A DNA stretch of 55,460 nt from Firmicutes bacterium ADurb.Bin193. GTDB lineage: Bacteria; Bacillota; Clostridia; Monoglobales; Firm-18. The DNA lies in contig MWCQ01000015.1 of the NCBI GenBank assembly GCA_002070105.1, positions 1 to 55,460 on the forward strand, in the 5' to 3' direction. Below are positions 23,145 to 32,506 of the stretch, one piece after another. Every line of letters begins with the position of its first letter. The first letter of the stretch is position 1. A model generated the notes under the pieces. That model was given only the letters and a program-made list of their open reading frames with translations, searched no databases and had not been told where the DNA came from. The position numbers were made by a program, and so were the translations under genes.

Positions 23145-26048
23145 CTATCTTCTTATAATGTACATAAATCTTGGAACACCGTCTATTTTGAGAACCACAA
23201 TCTCATCAGCTTTAAACGGTTCCATTTCCTTGGTATCCTCATACGAATCAGCCTCGTCAAGACTACCTTCTGTTTCAAATCTGCTGCTTGCGGACTTTTC
23301 TGAATCATATACAAATACATTAACACTTGACGATACGGGAACCTCCTCGGTATCCGCACCCTCTATGGCTTCCTTGGTTTTATCTGTCGTAAGCGCTATC
23401 TGGGCGATATTATCCTCATAGCTCTTCAGGTATCCGTTAAACATGATGAAATGATCATTATCATTCGCATAATTGATGTCTACTTCTTCTATGTTTCCGC
23501 TTACATCAACAGTAATGTCAAGCTTGCCCTCGTTAACATAAATCTCCATTTTATACGGTTTCTTGTCTCCGTCATTGATATCCTTGGTCTCTTCGCTAAA
23601 CGAGGTAAACCTTATAACATCGCCTGCTCCAACATTCTTTGCATCTGCTTCTGTCGCCCATATAAGCACTTTAACATTGTATGACCCGCTCTTGAACATA
23701 TATGCTGTTATCTTCCTGTTGTAATCCGAGTTGTCAGGACTGTTGGCTGTGGATATGCTCTCAACAATAGCCGTAGGTGACCGCTCGTTAATATCGTCAT
23801 TAACCGCTCCGCCATACAGAACAACCGCCTTTGCAAGGTTTGTTGACCCGGTTGCGTCGTATGCTTCAACACAGTATTTGCTGTCACTATAGAATTTCGA
23901 GTATCCTGTAGTCCTTGAGTATTTTTCAAGCTGACTTCTGTCAGACGGTACAGTGAAAACTATAGTCTTTGAATCTATTATGAATTTCGATTGCTTGCCT
24001 TCCTCGGTCTTGCCCACAAACTGTCGGTTTGACGATTTGTAGGTAAGGGTCTTTTCGTCGCCGCTAACATTGTAGCCCAGTTCGGTCTGCTCAAGTTCAT
24101 CACCCGCAAGGGTATAGATATCGGTAACCTCTTTTGATGAATTTAAGCTGTATTTTATCAGCATTGACGGATAACAAGCGTTAATCTCATCATAGATAGA
24201 TGGGTCTACTCCGTCGTTATTTATGGTGTTGATGGAATTTACAATGTCTTTTATTTCACCCACAACATTCTCGGCTTTATAGGATGTTCCGTCTATTCTT
24301 ACCCTTGACGCCCCGTGGTACTTTGTGGCACCCGAACTTGTACCGGTCTGGGGAACGATATAGAATTCAAGACCGTTATTTTCAAGTCCGACAGACTCAT
24401 ACCCTACCGCAGCAAGGAATCCGTAAGAAGCTCCCGCCGATGCCGTCTTGTTAAATGCGGCAATCTTTCCGTCCTTGTCGAGATAGAAGGTTCCGCTGTC
24501 GTCAACTTTAAGCTCGGAGACTGCCCCGTTTCCGATTGCGTACTTCTTAAAATATTTTGAAAGCTTATACTCCTTGTTGTTTATTTCGATTGTATCCTCG
24601 TCCTCAACTGCCGTAATCGACCCGCTTACAGGATTGCTTGTTATTATTACCTCCATGGTATTCCTGCTTGAAGCATTAGTGCTCTTTATGGAAAGAACAT
24701 TCCATTGTGTGATATTGCTAAGTGTTGCTTCTGCTCCGCTTTGCTTTTTAATAGTGATATCCCACGAGGAATCGCTTGTGTCAATCGTTATCGAATTATC
24801 CTGTGATGTGGTGCGGTACTGGTCTATAACCTTTTTGGTTGATGTACTTACCGATTTTACGACATAGGTTTCATATTTGGTAACCATTATCCTGTCAAAC
24901 TTTCCGGTTCTCTCGGAGTCAATAAGCTCAAGCGAACCGGTAAGAGGCTGAAGGTCATCCACATCTGCCGAGCTGTCAATACGACCGTTTATGGAAATCA
25001 ACGGGTTTTTAGCAACCTCTACCGTTGTAGTGCTGTTTCCGTCTTCCCTCCAATACTTAATTTTAAGTCCGTTTTCTATGCTTCCCGTTATTTCTTCAAT
25101 ATCATCTGCATCAATAATCAGTATATCGGAGGATTTTGTCTTATCTTCAATATAGATTAGAGTCTTTAAACCTTCAACATCTTCGCTGTAATAGAATTTG
25201 ACGGAATGACCAACCATGCCGGCAGTGCTTATTCCGCCGTCTTTTAATGTAACATTCTCCTCTTCTGTGTTGTCATAGATAATAACTTCTCCCGCACGAG
25301 CCTTTGAAGATTTAATACTCTCGGCTGAGTTAGCTATAAGCTCACCGTTTCTTACCGTAATACCGAGGTTTTCGCTAAGCAGGGTTTTATCCGGCTTAAC
25401 TTCAAACCTCTCGCGGCCGCCTACAACAGACCTTACCATAAGGTCGACTTCAAGCGAATTATAAACAAGCCTTGCGACCTGCCACCTTTTTGCCGGAACG
25501 CCTTCCGTACCGGCAACACCCGAAACGATATTAAGCTGAACAGCCGCGGCAAGATAGCCGCTCGGCCATACTTTTGATGCGTCGTTTCCAACCTTGCTAA
25601 GAGCAAGCGATTCGTATCCGAGTGCGCAAACTACCATTTTTACAGCCTGTTCGTAAGTTACAAGCGCTTCAGGACCAAATGTGCCGTCGCCAAAGCCGTT
25701 AATTATTCCGAGCGATGACGCAACATTTATGTATCCTGAACCCCAATGATCATCAGCAACATCGGTAAACTGAGTTTTTCCCATCGAAGCTGTTGCGGAA
25801 GGTTCCTGTCCCAAAGCCCTTACGATAACCGCGGCAAATTCGGTACGGGTTATATCGCCGTCAGGCTTAAAGGTTCCGCCGTCATAACCCTTGAGCAGTT
25901 TTAACGCCGCAAGAAACGACACGGCAGTAGCGTATGATTTTGTTTCGTCCACATCGCTGAATGTCGCCGCCGAGCCGACAGTTACAAAACCGCCCACAAC
26001 AAGAGTTGCAGCTAATATAAGCGATAGCAATCTTGATTTTAGTTTCAT
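23145..26048 (-). CDS. Secreted S-layer homology (SLH) domain surface protein
   Basis: 967 aa. Signal peptide 1-28 (LLSLILAATLVVGGFVTVGS-A). Three SLH repeats: about 30-80 (FSDVDETKSYATAVSFL, KGYDGGTFKPDGDITRTEFA), 92-143 (FTDVADDHWGSGYINVA, GFGDGTFGPEALVTYEQA) and 155-200 (WPSGYLAAAVQLNIVSGV). They bind pyruvylated wall polymer. The remaining 760 residues are beta-rich, Ser/Thr/Asp-rich and unrecognised. AAGGAGG precedes ATG, with a promoter at 26107-26135. Size and promoter suggest an abundant S-layer or surface-array protein. Monocistronic. Confidence 0.9.
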   Translation of the reverse strand: MKLKSRLLSLILAATLVVGGFVTVGSAATFSDVDETKSYATAVSFLAALKLLKGYDGGTFKPDGDITRTEFAAVIVRALGQEPSATASMGKTQFTDVADDHWGSGYINVASSLGIINGFGDGTFGPEALVTYEQAVKMVVCALGYESLALSKVGNDASKVWPSGYLAAAVQLNIVSGVAGTEGVPAKRWQVARLVYNSLEVDLMVRSVVGGRERFEVKPDKTLLSENLGITVRNGELIANSAESIKSSKARAGEVIIYDNTEEENVTLKDGGISTAGMVGHSVKFYYSEDVEGLKTLIYIEDKTKSSDILIIDADDIEEITGSIENGLKIKYWREDGNSTTTVEVAKNPLISINGRIDSSADVDDLQPLTGSLELIDSERTGKFDRIMVTKYETYVVKSVSTSTKKVIDQYRTTSQDNSITIDTSDSSWDITIKKQSGAEATLSNITQWNVLSIKSTNASSRNTMEVIITSNPVSGSITAVEDEDTIEINNKEYKLSKYFKKYAIGNGAVSELKVDDSGTFYLDKDGKIAAFNKTASAGASYGFLAAVGYESVGLENNGLEFYIVPQTGTSSGATKYHGASRVRIDGTSYKAENVVGEIKDIVNSINTINNDGVDPSIYDEINACYPSMLIKYSLNSSKEVTDIYTLAGDELEQTELGYNVSGDEKTLTYKSSNRQFVGKTEEGKQSKFIIDSKTIVFTVPSDRSQLEKYSRTTGYSKFYSDSKYCVEAYDATGSTNLAKAVVLYGGAVNDDINERSPTAIVESISTANSPDNSDYNRKITAYMFKSGSYNVKVLIWATEADAKNVGAGDVIRFTSFSEETKDINDGDKKPYKMEIYVNEGKLDITVDVSGNIEEVDINYANDNDHFIMFNGYLKSYEDNIAQIALTTDKTKEAIEGADTEEVPVSSSVNVFVYDSEKSASSRFETEGSLDEADSYEDTKEMEPFKADEIVVLKIDGVPRFMYIIRR

Positions 26049-26106
26049 AAACTTTTATCCTCCTTAGTAAATAAAAAATTTATCTGAATCCCAGTAAATC
26101 ATAATA

Positions 26107-26135
26107 ATTCTAACATCTGCACCATAAAAGGTCAA
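26107..26135 (-). promoter_or_regulatory. Promoter of the SLH surface protein gene
   Basis: On the - strand TTGACC (26135-26130), 17 nt, TAGAAT (26112-26107), about 58 nt before the ATG at 26048. Confidence 0.7.
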
Positions 26136-26193
26136 GCGATTTAATATTATTGTAAAATAAAAGATATTTCCATGTCACATTTTTCTACATTTT

Positions 26194-26853
26194 TCACAAA
26201 AATACAACGGTTTTAACCCCTTCAACCGCACTGATTAAGGCGATTAAATCACTTTTTGCGACAGCCTTTTTGGAATAGCTCTCCGCAATTACCCTGATTG
26301 TATCGTCGTCAGGCACTTGGTTAATCCTGACGGATGCCGTCTCAATCCCAAGACCCGAAAGGCAGGAGAACAAATCGGCTATTGCGCCTCTGCTGCTCAT
26401 TGTAACGCTTATTGTCATGTCATAAGCCTTTTCCTGAAACTTCATGGCTATCGGACGAAGACCCAAAACGGCAAGCAGCATCAAAGCCACAACCGTAATC
26501 GCCACAAGATAATAACCCATTCCGATAACAAGCCCTAAGCAAGCGGTCGCCCAAAGTCCCGCCGCCGTTGTCAGGCCCTTAACCCTGTCACCCGTTACGA
26601 TTATGCAACCTACGCCCAAAAAACCTATTCCGCTTATAACCTGCGCCCCAAGCCTTGCGATATCTATGTCGTAATCATTCATTATATACCTGCCGAGTAC
26701 CATTACCGTTGCAGAACCCAGACATACTAAGATATGAGTCCGAAGTCCCGCATCGTGATTTTTCCCCGCACGCTCAAAGCCTATGATACCGCCGAGTACC
26801 GCCGCAATTACAAGGCTTATAACCGACATAATGTATTGATTGTCAAAGCTCAT
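26194..26853 (-). CDS. MgtC/SapB family membrane protein
   Basis: 219 aa. N-terminal membrane domain of four to five segments with the family block GGIIGFERAGKNHDAGLRTH, ILVCLGSATVMVLG, ISGIGFLGVGCII, GLTTAAGLWATACLGLVIG. The C-terminal 70 residues form an ACT-like soluble domain. MgtC proteins affect growth in low Mg2+ and interact with ATP synthase in some bacteria. ATG 26853 directly follows the prmC stop, so it is the last gene of the DUF1385-prmC-mgtC transcript. Confidence 0.85.
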   Translation of the reverse strand: MSFDNQYIMSVISLVIAAVLGGIIGFERAGKNHDAGLRTHILVCLGSATVMVLGRYIMNDYDIDIARLGAQVISGIGFLGVGCIIVTGDRVKGLTTAAGLWATACLGLVIGMGYYLVAITVVALMLLAVLGLRPIAMKFQEKAYDMTISVTMSSRGAIADLFSCLSGLGIETASVRINQVPDDDTIRVIAESYSKKAVAKSDLIALISAVEGVKTVVFL

Positions 26854-27678
26854 TTATACCCCTCCTTTTGCCGACACAACCCTTTCGATCCCAGACAGGT
26901 CGCAAAATGTCCTAATATCCTTATACCCATTTTTTTTTAGTATATTCACTACATCCTGGCTTTGTCCCATTCCCACCTCAAGCGCGATATACCCGAAGTG
27001 GGTACACCCTTCGGCGATTCGGCGGTAAAACGCAAGCCCGTCATCTCCCCCGTCGAGTGCGGTTGGCGGTTCATAATCCCTCACCTCAGGCATAAGGTCC
27101 GGAATTTTGCCGTTTTCTATATACGGCGGGTTTGACACAACTATATCATATATTTTATTCGGGAAATCCCTCATAATATCCATTTTGGTAAAATTAATTC
27201 GGGAAACACCGTTGTGATCAGCGTTTTGCCTTGCAATATCAAGCGCCTCCTTAGAAATATCGACTGCGTCGATTATAAGGTTCTTGCAGTAGTGTGCAAG
27301 ACTTACCGAGATACAGCCGCTTCCCGTCCCTATTTCAAGCACCGTAAGGGGCCTCTCCCCAGCATACTCGATAACCCTCTGAACAAGCGTTTCCGTGTCG
27401 GGGCGGGGTATTAAAACTTTCGGCGTAACGAAAAATTCAAGCGACATAAACTCGCACCGCCCGGTTATATACTGGAGCGGCTCATGCTTAGCCCTTCGTT
27501 TTACAAGGTTAAAAAAGCCGTCGGTATTTTCGACCTCTCTGTCCCCGTGAGTTATAAGGTACGGGCGGTCTACGCCCAAAAACATACAGAGTAACAGATG
27601 GGTATCCAAGACATAGCTTTGGATACCCTCTTTTTTTAGCATATCGCAGGAAATTTCAATCAGCTTTGATATTACCAT
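26854..27678 (-). CDS. prmC: Peptide chain release factor N5-glutamine methyltransferase
   Basis: 274 aa. Methylates the GGQ glutamine of release factors using SAM. An N-terminal helical domain is followed by the methyltransferase fold: TVLEIGTGSGCISVSLAHY, the catalytic VVSNPPYIENGKI (NPPY), and ALDGGDDGLAFYRRI. Overlaps DUF1385 by 7 bp, the association known from other Bacillota; prfA and rpmE, usual partners, are not here. Confidence 0.95.
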   Translation of the reverse strand: MVISKLIEISCDMLKKEGIQSYVLDTHLLLCMFLGVDRPYLITHGDREVENTDGFFNLVKRRAKHEPLQYITGRCEFMSLEFFVTPKVLIPRPDTETLVQRVIEYAGERPLTVLEIGTGSGCISVSLAHYCKNLIIDAVDISKEALDIARQNADHNGVSRINFTKMDIMRDFPNKIYDIVVSNPPYIENGKIPDLMPEVRDYEPPTALDGGDDGLAFYRRIAEGCTHFGYIALEVGMGQSQDVVNILKKNGYKDIRTFCDLSGIERVVSAKGGV

Positions 27679-28619
27679 TTTGCCTCTTCCTTGTCACTCG
27701 GCTTTACCGCATTAAACGACGCAATCGCAACCTCTATCTGACTGTCATCGGGCTCTCTTGTGGTAATATACTGAAACGCCATTCCCGGTGCGCTTATAAT
27801 ACGGGTTAGGGCATTTGTTTTTCTTCCGGCAAACTTTATAGCCTCATACGCTACGCCCGCAATTAACGGAAGGAGTAAAAGCTTGTAAGCCGCACGCATA
27901 TACCATGCAAGATTTCCGCCGTTGGGAACGAACAAAAACAGTATTATGCTTATAACAAGCACGATAAGAAGAAAGCTCGTCCCGCACCTTGGGTGAAGGC
28001 GTGACTGTTTTTTCACATTTTCAACCGTAATATCCTCGCCCGCCTCATAGCAGTGTATTGTTTTATGCTCAGCACCGTGGTACTCGAATACCCTTTGTAT
28101 ATCCTTTAATCTTGAAATCGCAACAAGATAGCCGAGAAAAAGTAAGATCTTCAAAACGCCTTCAACCGCCGTCTTTGCGGCGTTGCCCTCAATTCCGAAA
28201 AAGCTTGTGATATAAGTGGGCGCAAGTATGAAAAGCCCTATGCTGAAAACAAGCGACAAAAAGATGGAAAAGCCTATCACCACATCCTTAAGTCTGTCGC
28301 CGAGCACACGCTCAAGCCATGTTTCGGTTTTTTCGGCTTCATTCTCTTCCTCGCCCTCGATGTCAAAAAAATCCGCCGAAAACATAAGCGCCCTGGTACC
28401 TATTATCATACTCTCAAAAAAGGAGATACAGCCCCTTATAATCGGAAGGCCGAAAAGTTTATTCTTTTTTGTAATTGATTTGCCCGCCTTTTCTTCTATT
28501 ACAATGTCGCCGTCAGGCTTCCTGACCGCGATTGCGTATTTTTCGGGTCCCCTCATCATTACGCCCTCGATTACCGCCTGACCGCCGATACTCGTACAGT
28601 ATTTTCTTTCGTCCTTCAC
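27672..28619 (-). CDS. DUF1385 family membrane protein (YqhQ-like)
   Basis: 315 aa, GTG start at 28619 with GAGAGGGA upstream. Conserved block SIGGQAVIEGVMMRGPEKYA, FFESMIIGTRALMFSADFF, EYHGAEHKTIHCYE and SRLHPRCGTSFLLIVL; four to five membrane segments from about residue 105. The HGAEHK and HPRCGTSF motifs suggest metal binding. Function unknown. Co-located and overlapping with prmC. Confidence 0.88.
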   Translation of the reverse strand: MKDERKYCTSIGGQAVIEGVMMRGPEKYAIAVRKPDGDIVIEEKAGKSITKKNKLFGLPIIRGCISFFESMIIGTRALMFSADFFDIEGEEENEAEKTETWLERVLGDRLKDVVIGFSIFLSLVFSIGLFILAPTYITSFFGIEGNAAKTAVEGVLKILLFLGYLVAISRLKDIQRVFEYHGAEHKTIHCYEAGEDITVENVKKQSRLHPRCGTSFLLIVLVISIILFLFVPNGGNLAWYMRAAYKLLLLPLIAGVAYEAIKFAGRKTNALTRIISAPGMAFQYITTREPDDSQIEVAIASFNAVKPSDKEEAKW

Positions 28620-28667
28620 AAAATCATCCCTCTCACAAAAAGCAGTCCGCCATCGGTATATACAACA

Positions 28668-28696
28668 ATTATATCAAATTTTTCGGTAAATTACAA
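28668..28696 (-). promoter_or_regulatory. Promoter of the DUF1385-prmC-mgtC operon
   Basis: On the - strand TTGTAA (28696-28691), 17 nt, TATAAT (28673-28668), in the 83-bp gap after mnmE. It separates this operon from the rpmH-mnmE transcript. Confidence 0.7.
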
Positions 28697-28702
28697 TAAT
28701 TA

Positions 28703-30040
28703 TTATTTCCCAACGCAAAAAGCCGAAAAGATTTCGTCTATTATCTCATCGCTGACCGTCATACCGTCAATTTCGCCGAGCGCGGACAGGCAAAGCTCAA
28801 GCTCTCCCATAATTATATCCGAAGGCACTCCGCCGTCCACCGCGGAAATTGCGCTTTCAAGATACCCCTTTGCCTTTATAAGCGCCTGCTTTTGCCTTGG
28901 ACTTGTTATAACCGCACCCGAAACAAGGCCGCCTCTTTTGTATCTGTCCGAAATCTCGGTAAAAAGCCGATCAAGCCCCTCCCCCGTCAGTGCGGAGATA
29001 TGAAATATACGGTTAAACTCCAAATCGTCTATCCTTTGTGGAAGGTCGGATTTGTTCACAAGGCAGATAACATTCTTACCACGCACAAGATCTATAACCG
29101 CTTTGTCGTTTTGGTTCAGTGGGCGTGAGCCGTCAAGCATAAGAAGAATAATGTCGGCATTTTCGACCGCCTTCACGGAGCGCTCTACACCAAGGCGCTC
29201 CGCCTCGTCGCCTGTTTCGCGAATCCCCGCCGTGTCAATCAGGTTAACAAGACAGCCGCGGATGTTCACCGACACTTCCACAGTATCACGCGTTGTACCC
29301 TCTGTTGAGGTTACAATCACCCTGTCCTCACCCGATACGGCGTTCAAAAAGCTTGATTTCCCCACATTCGCCGAGCCGATTATTACAGCATTTATTCCGT
29401 CCTTTATGATACGCCCGTCGTCGGCCGTGTCCAAAAGCGCATTAATCTCACAAAGCGTAGACACAAGCCTTTCTTTCATGGTGTCGCGGGGCATTTCGTC
29501 AACCTCCTCCGAAAAGTCAAGCCCCGCCATGATGTGAGCGGATATCTCCAAAAGCCCGCCCCGAAGTGTTTTGATTTTGTCGGCTAAAATTCCCGAAAGC
29601 TGACCTGCGGCCGTTAAAACCGCCGTTTGCGTTTTTGCGGATATGATATCGGCAACCGCCTCGGCACGGGTCAGGTCAATCTTTCCATTCAGAAAAGCTC
29701 TTTTCGTAAATTCGCCCGCCTCCGCCAAAACCGCGCCGTTTTTAAGTGCGCACTCCAAGACCATTTTGCACACGACCGTACCGCCGTGACAGTAAAGCTC
29801 CACAACATCCTCGCCCGTATAGCTTGACGGCGACTTAAAATAACAGGCTAAAGCCTCGTCTATAACTCCGGCGCCTCCTTCGCACACTACCCTGCCGTAA
29901 ACAATTTTGTGACTTTCCGAAAGCTCTCTGTCAAAGATTTTATTTGCAATGGCCAATGAGTCCGGGCCGCTTATGCGGATAATTCCGACGCCGCCCGTGC
30001 CGGGAGGGGTTGAAATAGCCGCAATTGTATCCGTTATCAT
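28703..30040 (-). CDS. mnmE: tRNA modification GTPase MnmE
   Basis: 445 aa. With MnmG it makes 5-carboxymethylaminomethyl-uridine at the tRNA wobble position. N-terminal folate-binding domain (DTIAAISTPPGTGGVGIIRI, YTGEDVVELYCHGG), helical domain, inserted G domain (G1 GSANVGKSS, G2-3 TEGTTRDTVE and DTAG, G4 NKSD), and the catalytic C-terminal FCVGK cysteine. AGGAGG before ATG 30040. Last gene of the rpmH operon; mnmG and rsmG do not follow in this window, unlike in many Bacillota. Confidence 0.96.
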   Translation of the reverse strand: MITDTIAAISTPPGTGGVGIIRISGPDSLAIANKIFDRELSESHKIVYGRVVCEGGAGVIDEALACYFKSPSSYTGEDVVELYCHGGTVVCKMVLECALKNGAVLAEAGEFTKRAFLNGKIDLTRAEAVADIISAKTQTAVLTAAGQLSGILADKIKTLRGGLLEISAHIMAGLDFSEEVDEMPRDTMKERLVSTLCEINALLDTADDGRIIKDGINAVIIGSANVGKSSFLNAVSGEDRVIVTSTEGTTRDTVEVSVNIRGCLVNLIDTAGIRETGDEAERLGVERSVKAVENADIILLMLDGSRPLNQNDKAVIDLVRGKNVICLVNKSDLPQRIDDLEFNRIFHISALTGEGLDRLFTEISDRYKRGGLVSGAVITSPRQKQALIKAKGYLESAISAVDGGVPSDIIMGELELCLSALGEIDGMTVSDEIIDEIFSAFCVGK

Positions 30041-30084
30041 GTGTAACCTCCTACCAATTCAAATACAGCTCATCTTGAAATAAA

Positions 30085-30126
30085 GGGCCGGCTATAAACA
30101 GATTTTCAATCTGATTAATGCGGCCC
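30085..30126 (-). terminator. Stem-loop between khpB and mnmE (possible attenuator)
   Basis: GGGCCG (30085-30090) pairs with CGGCCC (30121-30126); a second internal stem CAGATT/AATCTG lies in the loop (30099-30113). Read on the - strand it is followed by TTTATTT, so partial termination before mnmE is possible. Confidence 0.4.
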
Positions 30127-30147
30127 CATATAAGACGAAACAGTATA

Positions 30148-30777
30148 TTACTTAGGACTTACTATAATCTTTCGGTTAGGCTCTTCGCCTATGCTTCGGG
30201 TTGTTACGCTGCCATACTCCTGAAGTGCCGAATGGATAATCCTGCGCTCGTAGGGATTCATAGGCTCGAATATCATGTCCCTGCGGTATCTCACCGCTTT
30301 ATCCGCCATACTCTTTGCAAGGCGTATAAGGGTTTCTTCCCTCTTTGCGCGGTAATTTTCGGAATCAATAATCACCCGTTTATAGCCTTCGCCGTGCTTA
30401 CCCTTGTTGACATAAAGGCTTGTAAGATATTGAACGGCATCAAGCGTTTCGCCCCTTCTTCCGATTATTCCGCCAACGCCCTTGCCGGATACGATAATCT
30501 TTACGGATTCGTCATCCTCAGAAGCCTGAAAGGTACAGTCAAGTTTCATATTTTTAATAATTCCGTCAATAAACTCCTTTGCCTTTTCAAGCGAGGTTTC
30601 TTCCTTCTCCTTTACGCTGACCAATACGCGGGCTTCCTTTCCGCCTATGCCGAAAAGACCCTTTGACCCCTCGTCCATTATCTCTATAACCGCTTCCTCC
30701 TCGGAAACGCCAAGCCTTATAAGCGCGCTTCTTACAGCTTCTTCAACCGTCTTTGCGCTTACTTTCACGCTTTTCAT
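30148..30777 (-). CDS. khpB: RNA-binding protein KhpB (Jag/SpoIIIJ-associated)
   Basis: 209 aa. Jag-N domain 1-52 (KSVKVSAKTVEEAVRSAL, DEGSKGLFGIGGKEARV), KH domain about 75-140 with the GIIGRRGETLDAVQYL loop, and R3H domain about 145-209 (MNPYERRIIHSALQEY, SIGEEPNRKIIVSP). Binds RNA and influences cell division and elongation in Gram-positives. Starts within the last 35 bp of yidC; operon partner of yidC as usual. Confidence 0.95.
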   Translation of the reverse strand: MKSVKVSAKTVEEAVRSALIRLGVSEEEAVIEIMDEGSKGLFGIGGKEARVLVSVKEKEETSLEKAKEFIDGIIKNMKLDCTFQASEDDESVKIIVSGKGVGGIIGRRGETLDAVQYLTSLYVNKGKHGEGYKRVIIDSENYRAKREETLIRLAKSMADKAVRYRRDMIFEPMNPYERRIIHSALQEYGSVTTRSIGEEPNRKIIVSPK

Positions 30778-31666
30778 TTTTCTTCCCGCCTCCCTTGTTG
30801 GGTTTGTGTTCCTTTTCTATAACAAGCGGATTTTCCGCCGGTTTTGACTTAAAGTAACGGTTTAACGAATACTGCTGAACTATCTGGATAATGTTTCCCA
30901 TAATCCAGTAAAGACCTACACCCGCAGGCATTTTAAAAGCAAACCATGCGGTCATAAAAGGGAAAATCATGTTCATCGTTTTCATCGTCGCTGCGGTCTG
31001 GTCATCCGATGTATTATTGGTTTGAGCCATTGAAATCTTTGTGGAAAGATATGTGGTAACCGCGGCAAGTACGGGAATCACCCAAAGCGCCGTTATAAGC
31101 GACATGCTTGGGGTGTCGCCGAGGTTTATGCCAAGAAAATTAAAGTTTATCGGAGTTATGTTGCCAAGCCCTACGGAGTTTAATATATCGGTATTAACGC
31201 TTTGGGCAACCATAATTTGACCATTGTAGTCCGCCGCGTCGATAAGAGGCTTACCGCCCGCCGCCAAAACCTCGTTCACCTTTACGGTAAGCTCGGCAAT
31301 TTTCTCGGGGGCTAATTTGAACATATAAGTAAGCGGCTTAATAATAACCTGATAAAGACCTATTATAATAGGAAACTGTATAAGCACGGGCAGACACCCC
31401 CCCGCGGGGTTTACATTGTGCTCTTTATACAGCTTCATCATTTCCTCGTTAAGCTTATCCTTGTCGTTTTTGTATTTTTCCTTTATTTTAGCAAGCTCCG
31501 GATTTATTTTTTGCATTTCCTGCATTGATTTTTGCTGTTTAACGGTGAGCGGCAACAGAATAATCCTTACCAGAACAGTAAAGATGATAAGAGCAAGCCC
31601 ATAGTTGCCCACCAGATTGTTAAGCCAGAACAGCAGGCTGCCGAACGGCGCAGATATAAAACCCAT
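30743..31666 (-). CDS. yidC: YidC/Oxa1 membrane protein insertase
   Basis: 307 aa from ATG 31666 (GGGAG upstream; the longer frame to 31867 runs through a dispersed repeat and yidD and is rejected). Gram-positive short YidC without the large periplasmic domain: GSLLFWLNNLVGNYGLALI, VRIILLPLTVKQQKSMQEM, NPAGGCLPVLIQFPIIIGLY, MNMIFPFMTAWFAFKMPAGV, LYWIMGNIIQIVQQY. The cytoplasmic hairpin helix (about 50-85) carries the conserved charged coiled-coil; the C-terminus is very basic. It inserts and folds membrane proteins. A lipobox Cys is not seen. Confidence 0.94.
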   Translation of the reverse strand: MGFISAPFGSLLFWLNNLVGNYGLALIIFTVLVRIILLPLTVKQQKSMQEMQKINPELAKIKEKYKNDKDKLNEEMMKLYKEHNVNPAGGCLPVLIQFPIIIGLYQVIIKPLTYMFKLAPEKIAELTVKVNEVLAAGGKPLIDAADYNGQIMVAQSVNTDILNSVGLGNITPINFNFLGINLGDTPSMSLITALWVIPVLAAVTTYLSTKISMAQTNNTSDDQTAATMKTMNMIFPFMTAWFAFKMPAGVGLYWIMGNIIQIVQQYSLNRYFKSKPAENPLVIEKEHKPNKGGGKKNEKRESKRKDG

Positions 31667-31684
31667 ATATGTTCTCCCTTCAAA

Positions 31685-31790
31685 ATAAAGCGTTCGGATG
31701 AGTAGCACCTTCCCGAACGCATCCGCTTTGAGCGAAGGCGAAATCCATTTCCGCCGCGGTATGAAATTACCCGTTTTTTGCGTAATTTCG
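31685..31790. repeat. Dispersed multi-hairpin repeat, copy C (yidD-yidC gap)
   Basis: Shares order and sequence with the copies at 45188 and 48314: AATAAAGCGTTCGG, CGCATCCGCT, GAGCGAAGGCG, ATTTCCGCC, GAAATTAC. Stem GCGTTCGG/CCGAACGC (31690-31697, 31713-31720) and terminal stem GAAATTAC/GTAATTTC (31763-31770, 31782-31789) are perfect, although the stem bases differ from the other copies. It lies inside the rpmH operon between yidD and yidC. Confidence 0.75.
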
Positions 31791-31824
31791 AATAAATTAT
31801 AAAGCGGATATTTGTTATATAACT

Positions 31825-32034
31825 TTACGGAACGGGGTCGTCCCCGCCCGCACTCCACGGATGGCACCTTAAAATACGCCGGACGGAAAGATAAAGCCCA
31901 TAGAGAGCACCGTGCTTTGAGACCGCCTCAATCGCATACCTTGAGCAGGTCGGCGTAAAGCGACAGCTTGGTCTTTTAAGCGGCGAAATAAACCATCTGT
32001 ATAGATTTATTGCGGCGATTAATAAGTGTTTCAT
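31825..32034 (-). CDS. yidD: Membrane protein insertion efficiency factor YidD
   Basis: 69 aa, normal length. Signature [56 protein letters not shown] with three conserved cysteines. Small amphipathic membrane-associated protein that assists YidC. Overlaps rnpA by 4 bp. Confidence 0.97.
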   Translation of the reverse strand: MKHLLIAAINLYRWFISPLKRPSCRFTPTCSRYAIEAVSKHGALYGLYLSVRRILRCHPWSAGGDDPVP

Positions 32035-32366
32035 ATAAACAGACCCGCTTTTTTAATCATTCCGCCGATTACGCGGTAGTAGCGCTCAAAATCCGCCTCC
32101 AGCGCCGAAGCCTTTGCAACTATGACAATATCGAGACCCTTCTTTATCGAAGGCTCATACAGACGAAACGCCTCGTATATACGGCGGCGGACCTTGTTCC
32201 GTTTTACCGCTTTCCCGATTTTTTTGCTTACCGTAATGCCAAAACGGTTGTATCCCAAACCGTTCGGCATACTGTGCATGATTAATATCGGGCTGTGCTC
32301 GACCTTGCCCCGATAGTAAAGCCTCTTAAAAAGCGTATTTTGATTAAGCGAAACGGTGTTCTTCAC
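32031..32366 (-). CDS. rnpA: Ribonuclease P protein component
   Basis: 111 aa from GTG 32366, six bases after the rpmH stop; the much longer frame to 32567 overlaps rpmH and is rejected. Family features: the start [35 protein letters not shown] (RNR-type basic motif), and [19 protein letters not shown]. Protein cofactor of RNase P for tRNA 5' maturation. Part of rpmH-rnpA-yidD-yidC. Confidence 0.95.
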   Translation of the reverse strand: MKNTVSLNQNTLFKRLYYRGKVEHSPILIMHSMPNGLGYNRFGITVSKKIGKAVKRNKVRRRIYEAFRLYEPSIKKGLDIVIVAKASALEADFERYYRVIGGMIKKAGLFI

Positions 32367-32371
32367 CTTTA

Positions 32372-32506
32372 CTATGCCGAAAGGCGTGCGCGCCCCTTTG
32401 CACGGCGGCGGGCAAGAACCTTTCTTCCGTTTGCGGTGGACATCCTTTTTCTGAAGCCGTGGACCTTTTTCCTCTGGCGTTTTTTCGGTTGATAGGTTTG
32501 AAGCAT
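32372..32506 (-). CDS. rpmH: 50S ribosomal protein L34
   Basis: 44 aa, unmistakable: [36 protein letters not shown], ending ARLSA. AGGAGG 9 nt before ATG 32506. First gene of the rpmH operon, with its own consensus promoter at 32630-32658. Confidence 0.98.
   Translation of the reverse strand: MLQTYQPKKRQRKKVHGFRKRMSTANGRKVLARRRAKGRARLSA

Noticed and set aside
30743-31867. 374-aa version of YidC
   Set aside because: The first 67 residues come from repeat copy C and the yidD end; the family start is at 31666.
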